Below, in pieces: positions 25,821 through 34,935 of a stretch of DNA of 64,000 nt (its first letter is position 1; the number at the start of each line of letters is the position of its first letter). This DNA is from Planctomycetota bacterium (GTDB lineage Bacteria; Planctomycetota; MHYJ01; WSZJ01; JACPWG01), in contig JACPWG010000185.1 in assembly GCA_016197205.1 (NCBI GenBank), positions 1-64,000 of the forward strand, given 5' to 3'. A program made the position numbers and the translations under genes. A model generated the notes under the pieces. It was not told the DNA's origin. It did not search any database and saw only the letters and a list, made by a program, of their open reading frames with translations.

Positions 25821-25984
25821 CGGAGACCACGCGGAGCCGAGAGCGTGAGGGACGGGCCTGGAGGGAAGCTCGGCCCCGCACCGAACGCAGGGGCACGCGG
25901 CAGGCCGACAGGCCGGCAGGTCGGGGGAGCACTCGCCCGCTGCACAAGGGCTCCGCGTGGCGCAGGCGCGTGGTGCGCAAGCTG

Positions 25985-26758
25985 CTACCCCAGCTCGTAG
26001 GAGGCCACGACACGCAGGCCTTTCCTGTCGGCCGCCTCCTGAACGCGGGGATGGGTGGAGTCTGCCACCAGGAAGGGGAACACCTCGTCTCCGCCGAGGG
26101 CCGCGTGGAGCTCCGCAACGCTGCGGGCGAAGCGATTCACGTCGTCCTTGGATAGCTGAACCTTTGCTTCTCCCAGGATGAGCACGACCTTCCCGGCGCG
26201 CTTGCCTCGTCCGAGAATGTTCACCTCGACGAACCGCCCGGCGCCACACTCCACGAACCGGCGTTCCAGCCTCCCCTCCACCTCGATCCCGTGCTCCCTC
26301 TTGAGGATCGCCGGCAACGCCCGGATCGCCTCGTTCTCCAGACGGTAGCCGACCGCGTTTGACAGGCCGCCCATCTGCACCTGAAGCGTCTTCGCGACGC
26401 CGACGAGCGACAGTAGCCCCGCCTCCGTCTTTTTTTGCGCCGCGGCGAGTTCTCGCAGGCTGTCGGCAAGTTCGTCCACGCGCTTCTAGGTACGCTGCTG
26501 CGCCTCGGCGAGCTCCCCCACGCGCTTCTAGGTACGCTGCTGCGCCTCGGCGAGCTCCCCCAGGCGCTTCTCGGTGCGTTGCTGCGCCTCGGCGAGCGCC
26601 TCGACGCGCTTCTCCGTCCGAGCTTGCGCAGCGGCGAGGCCGGCGACGATCGACTTCAGCTCCGTAAAGTCTTCACGCGTGACGTACATCGCCCGCACGC
26701 GCTCATCGATCAGGTCGACGATCTCGAGACGCGTCTCCGCGTCCAGCTTGGTGGGCAT
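25985..26758 (-). pseudogene. Coiled-coil PD-(D/E)XK nuclease-like gene interrupted by two in-frame TAG codons
   Basis: Reading through two TAG codons (26528-26530 and 26486-26488) gives one 257-codon product in a single frame. It has an N-terminal helical segment MPTKLDAETRLEIVDLIDER, coiled-coil repeats of 14 residues (EKRVGELAEAQQRT), and a C-terminal nuclease-like core with AGKVVLILGEAKVQLS, whose E-x-K matches PD-(D/E)XK enzymes. The architecture resembles the DUF3782-type proteins common in cyanobacteria and Chloroflexi. Both stops sit at the same position of the repeat, where the first codon is GAG in intact units. The C-terminal half could still be translated from an internal ATG at 26479. 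Confidence 0.78.
26486..26613 (-). repeat. 42-bp tandem repeat encoding a coiled coil
   Basis: Three units of 42 bases encode EKRLGELAEAQQRT-type heptad pairs. The two promoter-distal units are almost identical and both begin TAG instead of GAG. This points to a nonsense mutation followed by unit duplication or conversion. Confidence 0.8.
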
Positions 26759-26866
26759 CCCCGAATTTCCTGCAAAGAGACACGGCCATTCTACACGTCG
26801 GCGCCACTTCGATCAATGCGGGATTTCCCTCGACCGGCGTGCGGAGACGGCCGCAGCTTTGCTCCA

Positions 26867-29800
26867 TCACCGCACCTCGAGCCTCCACGTCCGCGCCGAT
26901 TGCAGCCGCTTCTCGGGATCGGCCAGCACGTACGGCGTCGGGTCCGCGCTCCGCGCCGTCACGTCGTAGGTCCCGGGCGAAAGCGCGCCCGCGCCGAGGT
27001 CGCAGAAATACACCGCCGCCCCGTCCTTCCCCCGCGCGATCCCGCCCGGCAGCGGCCGGCCGGGGATCTCCGCCGCCACCGTGTCGCCGGGCCGCTTCTC
27101 GCGCACGTCGATCGGCTTCACGCTCCACTCCACGGTCAGCGCGTGCGTACGCGGCGCCATCGCCCGCACCTGGAAGTGGAACGGCTTCGACGACAGTACG
27201 GCCACCTGGTCCTCCTTCGGCTCCCAGGCGTCAATCCCGCGCACGCCCCGGTGCAGCGCCAGCACCATCCGTTCCATGCACACGACGCAGTATTCGATGC
27301 TCGCGTCCCGCATTTTGCAGTCGCGCTGCGGCCGGAAAATGTCATGGGTCTTCATCCCGCCCCCTTCGAAGAACCCCACCTCCTGCACGCCGTGGGAGCG
27401 CCAGTTGTCCTGCCCCTTCTCGATCCAATGCCGCCACGGACACGCCGCCTTCATGTGCTCGAGATCGGATCCCTCCATCAGGTTCGCCGCGAGCGCGCGC
27501 GGCGGCAGCTCCTTCAACCTCACCCACTCCCCGTTCACGTTCTCGAAGCCCGGCCGGTGCTTCTTCCCCTCGGAGGACGGCCCCAGTGCCGCCGCGCCGA
27601 CTTTCGTCTCGTACTCGTCCCCGAGCCCGGCCATCGCGTGCCCGATCTCGTGGTGCAGGATCGCCGCCGCGGAGGAGCCCATCGCCAGCACCCCGCCCCC
27701 GCCCGTCCCGGTCGTGCCGCCGCCGTTGATGAGTACCACGACCAGGCCGTCGTTCGGCACCCCGCCGAGATGCCGCCGTACCAGGTCGTGGTCGACGGTC
27801 ATCAGGTCGTTCGACGAAGCGCCCCCCAGCGCCGTGTCCTTCCGCGTGCTGCCGGGTACGATGTCGAAGCCCGCCTCGCGCGACTCCAGCAGCGCCGCGC
27901 GCACGTTGAAATAGCTCGCGTACTCCTTGAAGGGTTCCTCCCGAAAGAGATGCTCGGCGATCCGCTTCGCCTGCTTCAGGAGCGAATCCTGCTGCTCGAC
28001 GGTATACCCGTCCCCGGCGATGATCAAGTCGTACCGGTTCTCCGCGGGGCCGTTCTCCACGAGCGGGAGCACGGCGAGGAGAGGGCTGGCCAGCCTCACC
28101 TTGGCGCGTTTTCCTTCGGCCGTGTCCGGGAAATGCGCGGCGAGCGCGGCGAGGAGCTGGCGCGCAAGGGCGTAGTTCGACTCCTTCTCCGCCGCCGCGA
28201 CCTGTGCGGCCAGGCGGGACGCGCGCTCTCCGACCGCCGCGGCCTTGGACGCGGTCTCGGCCTCGTGCGCGCGCCGCTCGTCCTCCATGCGTTTCCGGGC
28301 GACGGCCTCCCTCTCCTCGGGTGTGAGGAGCCGCCCCTCGGCCTCGACGAAGCCGCCGGCTGGAACGGCGAGGCCGCACCGCCGCGCGAGGAAGGCATCG
28401 ACGGCGGCCGCGGTGGCTCCGCCCCCTCCACCGCCGGCGCGACGAAGGCGCACGAGAAGGGACATCCCTTCCCCCTCGAGATGGTGATTCCACAGGAAGC
28501 CCGCGACGGGGAGGTACGCCTCGCCGGTGAGGCCGAGCGCCGAGAGGAACTGCTGGTAGAGCTGGATGGGCGGGATCTCCGCCCAGGCGCGGCCGAACTC
28601 GACCTTGCCGCCGCCGCCGCCGGGGACCGCGAGCACGCCCTCGGCCTCGAAGCGCGTGGCGTCGGCGCGCACGACGCGGCCGGAAAGATTGTCGTCGAGC
28701 GGGAGCTCGATCGGGCGTGCGGCGGGGTCCGCGATGTGGGTGAGGAGCCGGCCGAAGAGCGCCTGCTCGTCGGCGAGCTCCGCGAGGGCGGCGGTAAGCT
28801 CCGCGGGCGGCTTCTCGCCGGCTTCGGCGCGCAGGGCCTCGAGTCGGGCGCGGACCTCGGCGTAGCGGTAGGCGTGCCAGGCCGGCTCCACGGCGGCGAG
28901 CAGCTCCGCAACGCGGTCGGCCGTGACCTTCGGGGTGGCTGCGGCCGCGGCGGCCGGGACAGCCGCCGGTCCGGCCGCCGCCCCCGCGGCGGGAGGACGC
29001 GGCCCGGCTGTTTCGGCGCCCGGTGCACCGGGTGCGCCGCCGCGCGCGACCGCGGCCTCGAGCTCCTTGCCGAGCGCGGCGAGCGCGTCGCGCGACACGA
29101 CGCCGCGGTACCGCGCGTGTTCGCGCTCGAGTCGGAGCAGCGCCTCGAGGGTCCGCCCTTCGCGCTGCAGGGCCTCGAGCTCCTTGCGAAGCCGGGCGAG
29201 GTCGGCCGCCGCCGCGCCCGCAATCTCGCTCGCGAGCACGGACAGCCCGGCAGGCGGGGGCTGGATGCCGAGGTCGGCCTCGAGGGCATGACAAAGGTCG
29301 GTCGCACGGGCGTACTCCCGGGCGTCGAGGAGCGGCCCGACCGTCTTCCGCAGCGTCGCGATGCGTCGCAGGGCTCCGCCGTCCCGCAGCCGGCGGAGCG
29401 CGGTCGCGCGCTCCCCCGCCCGCTCCGCGAGCGGCGTCCCGGCGAGGCGGGCCTCCTCGGCCAAGTAGAAGGCGAGCAGGTCGTCGATCCCCTCCGCCTG
29501 GGCCTCCCGCTCCGACCAGGCGGCCGCGGTGGACTCCTCCCCGCCGCTACCCGGCGCGCGTCGCCCACCGCCCGCATCCGCCGGCGGACCCGCTCTCCCC
29601 TCCGGGGAGAGGGCCGGTGTGAAGGCCGGGGTGAGGGGCGAAGCACCACCACCATGCTCTCCCCGCCGCGTCGACGCCAGCTTTGCCGCGCCCACCGCGA
29701 CCGCCACCAGGACGAGGGTGATCACCGTACTCGTCACCACTCCACGTCGCGAGAGGCCCCGTGCCGGCGCCGGCGGGCCGCCTGCGAGTGCGACCGCCGG

Positions 29801-30331
29801 TCCGGGTACCTGGAGCATCCCCTCGGTCTTTGGCTCCCGAGCCTGCGTGCGCGCCGGCTGCACCGGTGCGTCCCCGGCCCCAGCGGTCACCTCGCGCACC
29901 GGGAGTGCTGTCGAGAGGACGGGTACCGGGCGCGAAGGTTCGATGCCGGCCGTTGCCGCGAGTGCGGCGTTCGCGGGCGCGGCCGCCGTCGCCGGCTTCG
30001 CCTCGCCCCCCTCGACACCGAGCAACGTCACCTCCGAGGTCCCGAGCAGGACGACGTCGCCGGTCCGCAACAACACGCGGTTCGTCTTCTTCCCGTTCAC
30101 GAGGATCCCGTTGCGGCTCCCCAGGTCCAGCACCTCCCACCCGTCGGGGCCGCGCACCAACTCGACATGGCGGCGCGAGCACTTGGTGTCCGCGAGCGCC
30201 ACCGCGCAGACGCTGTCACGGCCGAAGTCGTAGCGGTCCTTCCCTGCCAGGGGCACCTCGCGTACGCCCGAGCCGTCCTTGATGCGAAGTCGCAGCGTCT
30301 CGACCCCGGGTGCGGGTTTCGATTCGGGCAT
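26867..30331 (-). CDS. FHA-domain membrane protein with C-terminal M64-family metalloprotease
   Basis: The ATG at 30331 gives 1154 residues. An FHA phosphothreonine-binding domain spans about 10-105 (GRDSVCAVAL, SRRHVEL, SRNGILVNG). A linker and one membrane helix follow at about 195-217 (STVITLVLVAVAVG). A long Ala/Glu-rich helical region with a coiled coil runs to about 780. The C-terminal IgA-peptidase M64-like domain has ILHHEIGHAMAGLGDEY at about 892-906, i.e. HExxH plus the downstream region. FHA would lie in the cytoplasm and the protease outside. This could let a Ser/Thr kinase, such as the one encoded next, control or localise it. A REP-like sequence is embedded in the linker. Confidence 0.87.
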   Translation of the reverse strand: MPESKPAPGVETLRLRIKDGSGVREVPLAGKDRYDFGRDSVCAVALADTKCSRRHVELVRGPDGWEVLDLGSRNGILVNGKKTNRVLLRTGDVVLLGTSEVTLLGVEGGEAKPATAAAPANAALAATAGIEPSRPVPVLSTALPVREVTAGAGDAPVQPARTQAREPKTEGMLQVPGPAVALAGGPPAPARGLSRRGVVTSTVITLVLVAVAVGAAKLASTRRGEHGGGASPLTPAFTPALSPEGRAGPPADAGGGRRAPGSGGEESTAAAWSEREAQAEGIDDLLAFYLAEEARLAGTPLAERAGERATALRRLRDGGALRRIATLRKTVGPLLDAREYARATDLCHALEADLGIQPPPAGLSVLASEIAGAAAADLARLRKELEALQREGRTLEALLRLEREHARYRGVVSRDALAALGKELEAAVARGGAPGAPGAETAGPRPPAAGAAAGPAAVPAAAAAATPKVTADRVAELLAAVEPAWHAYRYAEVRARLEALRAEAGEKPPAELTAALAELADEQALFGRLLTHIADPAARPIELPLDDNLSGRVVRADATRFEAEGVLAVPGGGGGKVEFGRAWAEIPPIQLYQQFLSALGLTGEAYLPVAGFLWNHHLEGEGMSLLVRLRRAGGGGGGATAAAVDAFLARRCGLAVPAGGFVEAEGRLLTPEEREAVARKRMEDERRAHEAETASKAAAVGERASRLAAQVAAAEKESNYALARQLLAALAAHFPDTAEGKRAKVRLASPLLAVLPLVENGPAENRYDLIIAGDGYTVEQQDSLLKQAKRIAEHLFREEPFKEYASYFNVRAALLESREAGFDIVPGSTRKDTALGGASSNDLMTVDHDLVRRHLGGVPNDGLVVVLINGGGTTGTGGGGVLAMGSSAAAILHHEIGHAMAGLGDEYETKVGAAALGPSSEGKKHRPGFENVNGEWVRLKELPPRALAANLMEGSDLEHMKAACPWRHWIEKGQDNWRSHGVQEVGFFEGGGMKTHDIFRPQRDCKMRDASIEYCVVCMERMVLALHRGVRGIDAWEPKEDQVAVLSSKPFHFQVRAMAPRTHALTVEWSVKPIDVREKRPGDTVAAEIPGRPLPGGIARGKDGAAVYFCDLGAGALSPGTYDVTARSADPTPYVLADPEKRLQSARTWRLEVR
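29593..29645. repeat. REP-like palindrome inside the FHA-M64 coding region
   Basis: CTCTCCCC TCC GGGGAGAG is a perfect 8-bp stem, followed by GGGGTGAGG as in the intergenic copy at 21677-21710. In the gene it encodes PLTPAFTPALSPEGR, a Pro-rich low-complexity linker just after the membrane helix. Confidence 0.65.
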
Positions 30332-30348
30332 GGCGGTGCGGCCTCCAG

Positions 30349-30421
30349 ATGCCAATTTGAGAACTGAGACTTCAGATTTGAGATTTGCAATTTGCAATTT
30401 GCAATTTGAGTTTTGAAATCG
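30349..30421. repeat. AT-rich heptad tract upstream of the FHA-M64 gene
   Basis: A run of AATTTGAGAACTGAGACTTC followed by GATTTGAGATTTGCAATTTG and further copies, with a 7-base period. It is one of five such tracts in the window. It lies in the 255-bp spacer between the kinase and the FHA-M64 gene. Confidence 0.65.
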
Positions 30422-30515
30422 AACAGCGATGACGTATGGAGAGGATCGTCGCTGCTCCCCGTGCTCGTCGACCAGTGCCGAGGTCGAGTCTTGCGGAACT
30501 CCTGGCTGCCTCGAG

Positions 30516-30556
30516 ACCGCTCCCTCACGGTCGCGGTTCCGTGAGGGAAGCCGCGC
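30516..30556. repeat. 25-base repeat E, copy 2, with inverted extension
   Basis: ACCGCTCCCTCACGGTCGCG then GTTCC, as at 6782-6806. The CCCTCACGG and CCGTGAGGG parts pair to form a hairpin just past the kinase gene's stop. Confidence 0.65.
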
Positions 30557-30586
30557 CGTACCGCGGCGCAGCGGGCCGCGCCGCGC

Positions 30587-33500
30587 CTAGCGGTCTCCCG
30601 CCAGCCGCACCCAGCGCGGGTCGTCGCGGAGCGCCTTGAACTCCTTCATTTGCGCAAGGACCTCCTCGCTGAACTTTCCGACCTCCACGGCCGTCGACAG
30701 GGCGACGAAGGCGGCGTCCTTCTCCCCGCGGCTCGCGTGCAGGCAGGCCTCCACGAGCGGGAGCAGGCCGGTCGAGCCGGCCCGGGCCCGCGACGCCGCG
30801 AGGTCCTGGGTCGCGCCGTCGGGGTCCCCCGTGCGGAGCCGGACGAGGGCCCGCAGCGTCAGCGCGCACGCGAATTCCGGGTTCAACTCGAGCGTCTTGT
30901 CGAGCGCGAGCCGCGCGTCCTTGTTGCGGTCGAGCAGCACGTACAGGTAGCCTAGAACCATGGCCGCGGAAGCGTCGTGCGGGTTCCTCCGGAAATTCTG
31001 GATGAACTCCGGCTCGAAGCGGAGCAGGAGCAGCGAGAGCATGCCCCGGCTCCCGTACGTCGAGTTGAAGATCTGCGCGTCCCGCTCCGGCTGCAGCTCG
31101 ATGGACCGGAAGAAATCCAGGAACCCGCCTGCGTACTGCCCGGATCGCACCTGGCGGTCGCCGCGGTCCCAGTAGGCCTCGCCGAAGAGAGGGTCGAACT
31201 CGATCGCCCGCGACAGTTCCCAGGTCGACTCCTCGAACTGCCGCTGCTCGAACAGCCGCTGGGCCAACCGATAGTACGGCCGCGCGCGGGCCGGGTCCCG
31301 TCGGCCCTGCCGCCAGCTTCGCAGGTCCGCCACCGCGCCCGGCTCGTCCCCGACGTGCAGGCGGCACTCGCTCCGCAGCTTGTACGCGGCGGCCATGTCG
31401 GGCGAACGCTGGAGCAGCCGGTCGAGATCCGCGCGGGCGCGCGGCCATTCCCGGGCCCGGACCCGCAGGACCGCCCGTTCCAGCAGCGGGTCCGTGCCCG
31501 CCGGGTCGAGTCCGACCGCGTTGTCCAGGCACTTCCGGGCCCGCTCCAGGTTGCGGACTTCGCGGAAGTCCCGCAGGATGACCCCTTGCAGGAGGTAGAG
31601 CTCCGAGAGGAAGGGATTGAGGTGCATCGCCTCCTCCAGGCGGTCCAGCGCGGCCTGGGGTTGGACGGCATGGAGGAGAAGCTCCGCCAGGCGCACCTTC
31701 GCGTGGGCGAACCGGGAGTTCTCGAACAGGGCGCGGCGCAGGGGCAACGAGGTGCGGATCAGGACGTCCGGGTTGTCGAAGATCGACGCGCCGCTGCGCA
31801 GGAGGCGGTCCAGCTCCGCGACGCCGGCCGCGTAGAACGGAAACGCGACGGACCGCGCGGGGTCGAGGCAGGCCTTGGCCGAGGCCGTGTAATCGTCCCG
31901 CGCCGCGTCCGTCAGGGCATTGCCCGCCGCGCGCGTACGGGCGAAGGCCCGGCAGGCCAAGGCCTCGGAGGCATCAGCGCCGCCGCCGCCGGCCTCGATG
32001 GCTAGGGTGAATACCTGAGTCGCCTCCTCGAGCTTGCCGGAGGCCAGGAGGGCGCGCCCGAGCCCCACCTGCGCGCGGCCCGCCCCCGGCGCGAGGCGCA
32101 GGGCCTCCTCGAAGTCGGCACGCGCCGCGACCGGGTCGGCGTCGAGGCGGAGCATGCCCCGGAGCGTCAAGGCCTCCGGGACGCCCCGGTCCGCGCGGAG
32201 CAGCGACGCGGTCCCCTCCGCCTCGAGCACGGGTCGCAGTTCGTCGAGCAGGAGCGGGCTCAACTCAAGATAGCGCCCGAGCCCCTCGAGCGCCTGGGGT
32301 GCGCCGCCCTCGTCGCAGGCGTCGGCCTGCGCCTGCACGAGGACGGCGCGAGCGAGCGAGGGGGCGAGGTCGAGCGCGCGGATCGCCTCGGCGCGCGCCT
32401 CGCGGTAGCGACAGAGCGCGAGGTGGGCCTCGGCGACGCCGAGCACGAAGACGCCGTGGTCGGGCTCGATGGCGGCGGCCTTCTCGAAGTGCGGGAGCGC
32501 GGCGCGCGCGTCCCCGCGTGCCAGGTGCGCGCGCCCGCGGCCGTAGTGCGCGAGCGCGGCCTGGGGATCGGCGGCCAGCGCCTTCTCGAAGGCCTCGAGC
32601 GCCGGGTCGGACTTGTCCTGGAGCAGCTCCCGCAGCCCGGCCGCGGCGAGGCCGGTGGCCGAAAAGGGCTCCGCCTCCGCCGCGCGCTCGAAGCGGAGGT
32701 CCGCCTCTTCGGGATTCCCCAGTCCCCAGTCCGCAAGGAGCCCGAGGGCGAGGTGGGCCATCGCGGGTCGGGGCTCGATGCGCTCCGCCTTGCGCACGTC
32801 GACCGTCGCGAGTCCCCAGCGCGCCTGGCGGAGATATTGGTAGCCGCGGAGATAGAGGGCGTCGGCCAACTCGGGATCGATGGCGAGGGCCTGGGAGAGA
32901 AAGGCCTCGGCGGCGCCGCCCCGGACCAGCCGTGCCTTGTCGCAGCGGATGCGCGCCTCGCGGCTGCGTTCCAGGCGATGAAGCCGGAAGAGCAGCGTGC
33001 CTCCGGCCGCCGAGGCCAGAAGGCAGAGCGCGGCGAGCGTGCCCGAGGCGCGGGGGTGCTTCTGGAGGAAGCGGACGCTGCGTCCGAGAGTCGAAAGCGG
33101 GCGGGCGAGGATGCGGTCGCCGCGCAGGAACCGGGCGACGTCGTCGGCCATTTCCTGGGCCGTCGGGTAGCGCCGGGCCGGGTCCTTTTCAAGCGCCTTG
33201 AGACAGATCGTCTGCGCGTCCTCCGTGATCTCCGGCCGGATGCGGCGGGGCTTGCGCGGCTCGAAGCCCAGGATCGCGTGGTAGACCGCGGGGGAAGTGG
33301 TGCCGGGGAAGGGGACGGACCCGGTCAGGAGCTGGTAGAGGATCGCGCCGAGGGCCCAGACGTCGGTCTGCGGCCCGATCTCGCGCGTGCGCCCCTGGAC
33401 CTGTTCGGGTGCCATGTAATACGGGGTCCCCAAGATCTCGCCGCTCTGCGTCATGGCGTTCGCAGAGTCCAGGGTTTTCGCGAGGCCGAAGTCGAGGATG

Positions 33501-34597
33501 CGAAGCTGGCCCGAGTTGTCGAGGAGAAGATTGGCCGGCTTGAGGTCGCGGTGCACGACCATCTGCGTGTGCGCGTAGTGGACCGCGCGTGCGACCGTCT
33601 CGAGCCAGAGGAGGGACTGGCGTTCGCCCGGGGAGGACTCCTTGAGCAGGTCCTCGAGCGTGCGGCCCTGCACCAGCTCCATGGTGAGGAAGGAGATGCC
33701 GTCCTGCGCGCCCGCGTCGTAGACGGAGACGAGGTTCGGGTGGCGGAGCCGCCCCGCCGCCTCCGCCTCGCGCTGGAAGCGCTGCACGGCCTTCTCGTCC
33801 GCGTTCGGACCCTCCCGCATGATCTTGAGGGCGACGAGCCGTCGGAGGTCGAGCTGTCGTGCTTTGTAGACGACCCCCATCCCGCCCTTGCCGATCACGT
33901 CGAGGATTTCGTAGCGGCCGAAGAGGCTCGTGGCCCCGCCGGCGCGACGAAAGAGCGCGACGTCGGAATCGGAGAGCCGCCCGCCGGCTCCGCCCCGGGA
34001 CGCGGGCCGCGGCGGAAAGGCGTCCGGGGAGAGCGGCGCCGCGATGGTGACCGAGGCCGTAGGCAAAGGCGTGGACGTAGGGAGGCCGGGCGCACTCGGC
34101 GCCCCGGAGGAGGCGGGCGAGGGCGCGCCCCCGACGGCCCCGGAGAGCGCGGCCGGGTCACTCAGGCTCCCGGAGGCGCCGGACGCCGCCAGGAACAGAG
34201 GGACGGTGACGGGTGCGGCGCAAGCGGGGCATTCCAGGCGGTCGCCGGGCTCGAGCGCGGCGACCGACATTTCGGCGCCGCAAGCTCCGCAGCGGGCGCT
34301 GCGGCGCGCGACCTCCTGCTGCACCTGCGCGAGCTGGAGCGCGGAGAGCAACCGGAGCCGGAGGAGGAAGGGACCGAGCGGGAAGTGCGGACGGCCGGGC
34401 ACGGGCGCGGGCCGAGCGGACAAGGCCTTCGCCAGCTCCTCGGGAGAGAGCAGGCCCAGGTCGAGGACCACCCGGGCAAAGGCGCGGTCGTCGTCGTCGA
34501 GCGGCGGCAGCGGAGTCCGTGCGGGCTGCGCCGGCGGTGAGGGGGCGGCCGAGTCGTTCGGGGGCCGATCGGGCGTGGGATTGCGAACGACGTCCAT
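30587..34597 (-). CDS. Ser/Thr protein kinase with zinc ribbon, membrane helix and long TPR array
   Basis: The ATG at 34597 gives 1336 residues. A four-Cys zinc ribbon (CGACGAEM ... CPAC) is near 85-115 and a Pro/Ala-rich linker follows. A complete Hanks-type kinase spans about 225-500, with GKGGMGVVYKA, VALKIM, HRDLKPAN near 347, DFGLAK and YYMAPEQ. A single membrane helix at about 515-540 (LAALCLLASAAGGTLLF) leads into some 800 residues of TPR helices. All catalytic residues are present. The layout is typical of Planctomycetota/Acidobacteriota PknB-like kinases. It lies one gene from the FHA-domain protease, a plausible substrate or partner in phosphothreonine signalling. Confidence 0.93.
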   Translation of the reverse strand: MDVVRNPTPDRPPNDSAAPSPPAQPARTPLPPLDDDDRAFARVVLDLGLLSPEELAKALSARPAPVPGRPHFPLGPFLLRLRLLSALQLAQVQQEVARRSARCGACGAEMSVAALEPGDRLECPACAAPVTVPLFLAASGASGSLSDPAALSGAVGGAPSPASSGAPSAPGLPTSTPLPTASVTIAAPLSPDAFPPRPASRGGAGGRLSDSDVALFRRAGGATSLFGRYEILDVIGKGGMGVVYKARQLDLRRLVALKIMREGPNADEKAVQRFQREAEAAGRLRHPNLVSVYDAGAQDGISFLTMELVQGRTLEDLLKESSPGERQSLLWLETVARAVHYAHTQMVVHRDLKPANLLLDNSGQLRILDFGLAKTLDSANAMTQSGEILGTPYYMAPEQVQGRTREIGPQTDVWALGAILYQLLTGSVPFPGTTSPAVYHAILGFEPRKPRRIRPEITEDAQTICLKALEKDPARRYPTAQEMADDVARFLRGDRILARPLSTLGRSVRFLQKHPRASGTLAALCLLASAAGGTLLFRLHRLERSREARIRCDKARLVRGGAAEAFLSQALAIDPELADALYLRGYQYLRQARWGLATVDVRKAERIEPRPAMAHLALGLLADWGLGNPEEADLRFERAAEAEPFSATGLAAAGLRELLQDKSDPALEAFEKALAADPQAALAHYGRGRAHLARGDARAALPHFEKAAAIEPDHGVFVLGVAEAHLALCRYREARAEAIRALDLAPSLARAVLVQAQADACDEGGAPQALEGLGRYLELSPLLLDELRPVLEAEGTASLLRADRGVPEALTLRGMLRLDADPVAARADFEEALRLAPGAGRAQVGLGRALLASGKLEEATQVFTLAIEAGGGGADASEALACRAFARTRAAGNALTDAARDDYTASAKACLDPARSVAFPFYAAGVAELDRLLRSGASIFDNPDVLIRTSLPLRRALFENSRFAHAKVRLAELLLHAVQPQAALDRLEEAMHLNPFLSELYLLQGVILRDFREVRNLERARKCLDNAVGLDPAGTDPLLERAVLRVRAREWPRARADLDRLLQRSPDMAAAYKLRSECRLHVGDEPGAVADLRSWRQGRRDPARARPYYRLAQRLFEQRQFEESTWELSRAIEFDPLFGEAYWDRGDRQVRSGQYAGGFLDFFRSIELQPERDAQIFNSTYGSRGMLSLLLLRFEPEFIQNFRRNPHDASAAMVLGYLYVLLDRNKDARLALDKTLELNPEFACALTLRALVRLRTGDPDGATQDLAASRARAGSTGLLPLVEACLHASRGEKDAAFVALSTAVEVGKFSEEVLAQMKEFKALRDDPRWVRLAGDR

Positions 34598-34689
34598 CGG
34601 GATACCTGGCCAGAGAGGCGGGACGAGCCACGGAGGGCAAAGCGGCCGCAGCACAGTGCGGCGGGGTTCTGGCGACAGATCGGCACGCC

Positions 34690-34732
34690 GATTTCAAAAG
34701 TCAAATTTCAAAATTTCAAATCTCAAATTTCG
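34690..34732. repeat. AT-rich heptad tract
   Basis: TTTCAAAAGTCAAATTTC followed by AAAATTTCAAATCTCAAATTT, a degenerate 7- to 8-base periodic tract like those at 30349 and 58146. Confidence 0.6.
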
Positions 34733-34892
34733 GCTCGACGCAATCCGAGGTGCAGCGGAACGCTCGACTCTCCCGGGATCACTGGGCGACGCTCAGACCC
34801 TCGTCCTTCGGATGCGAGGCGAAGGGCTCTGCAGGAGCTGTCGCGGGCATTGGGGTGCGACACGAACCGGCTGGGCGTTGAGCCTGACGCGA

Positions 34893-34935
34893 TTCTTAAA
34901 TCTCAAATTCTCAAGTCTCCATTCTCAAATCCCTC
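34893..34935 (-). repeat. AT-rich heptad tract directly after the archaemetzincin stop
   Basis: On the minus strand the TGA stop is followed by GAGGGATTTGAGAATGGAG, then ACTTGAGAATTTGAGATTT. It repeats the arrangement seen behind the RDD gene at 6969. Confidence 0.6.

Larger units (their letters stand above)
34598..34935. other. 338-bp spacer with two AT-rich tracts
   Basis: No gene is supported. AT-rich heptad tracts lie at 34690-34732 and 34893-34935 with GC-rich sequence between. The second begins right at the stop codon of the archaemetzincin gene on the minus strand. The kinase promoter should be in the first 100 bases. Confidence 0.5.

Noticed and set aside
26486..26620. CRISPR-like array.
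   Set aside because: The regular 42-bp units are in frame, contiguous without spacers, and encode a coiled coil. No cas gene is nearby.
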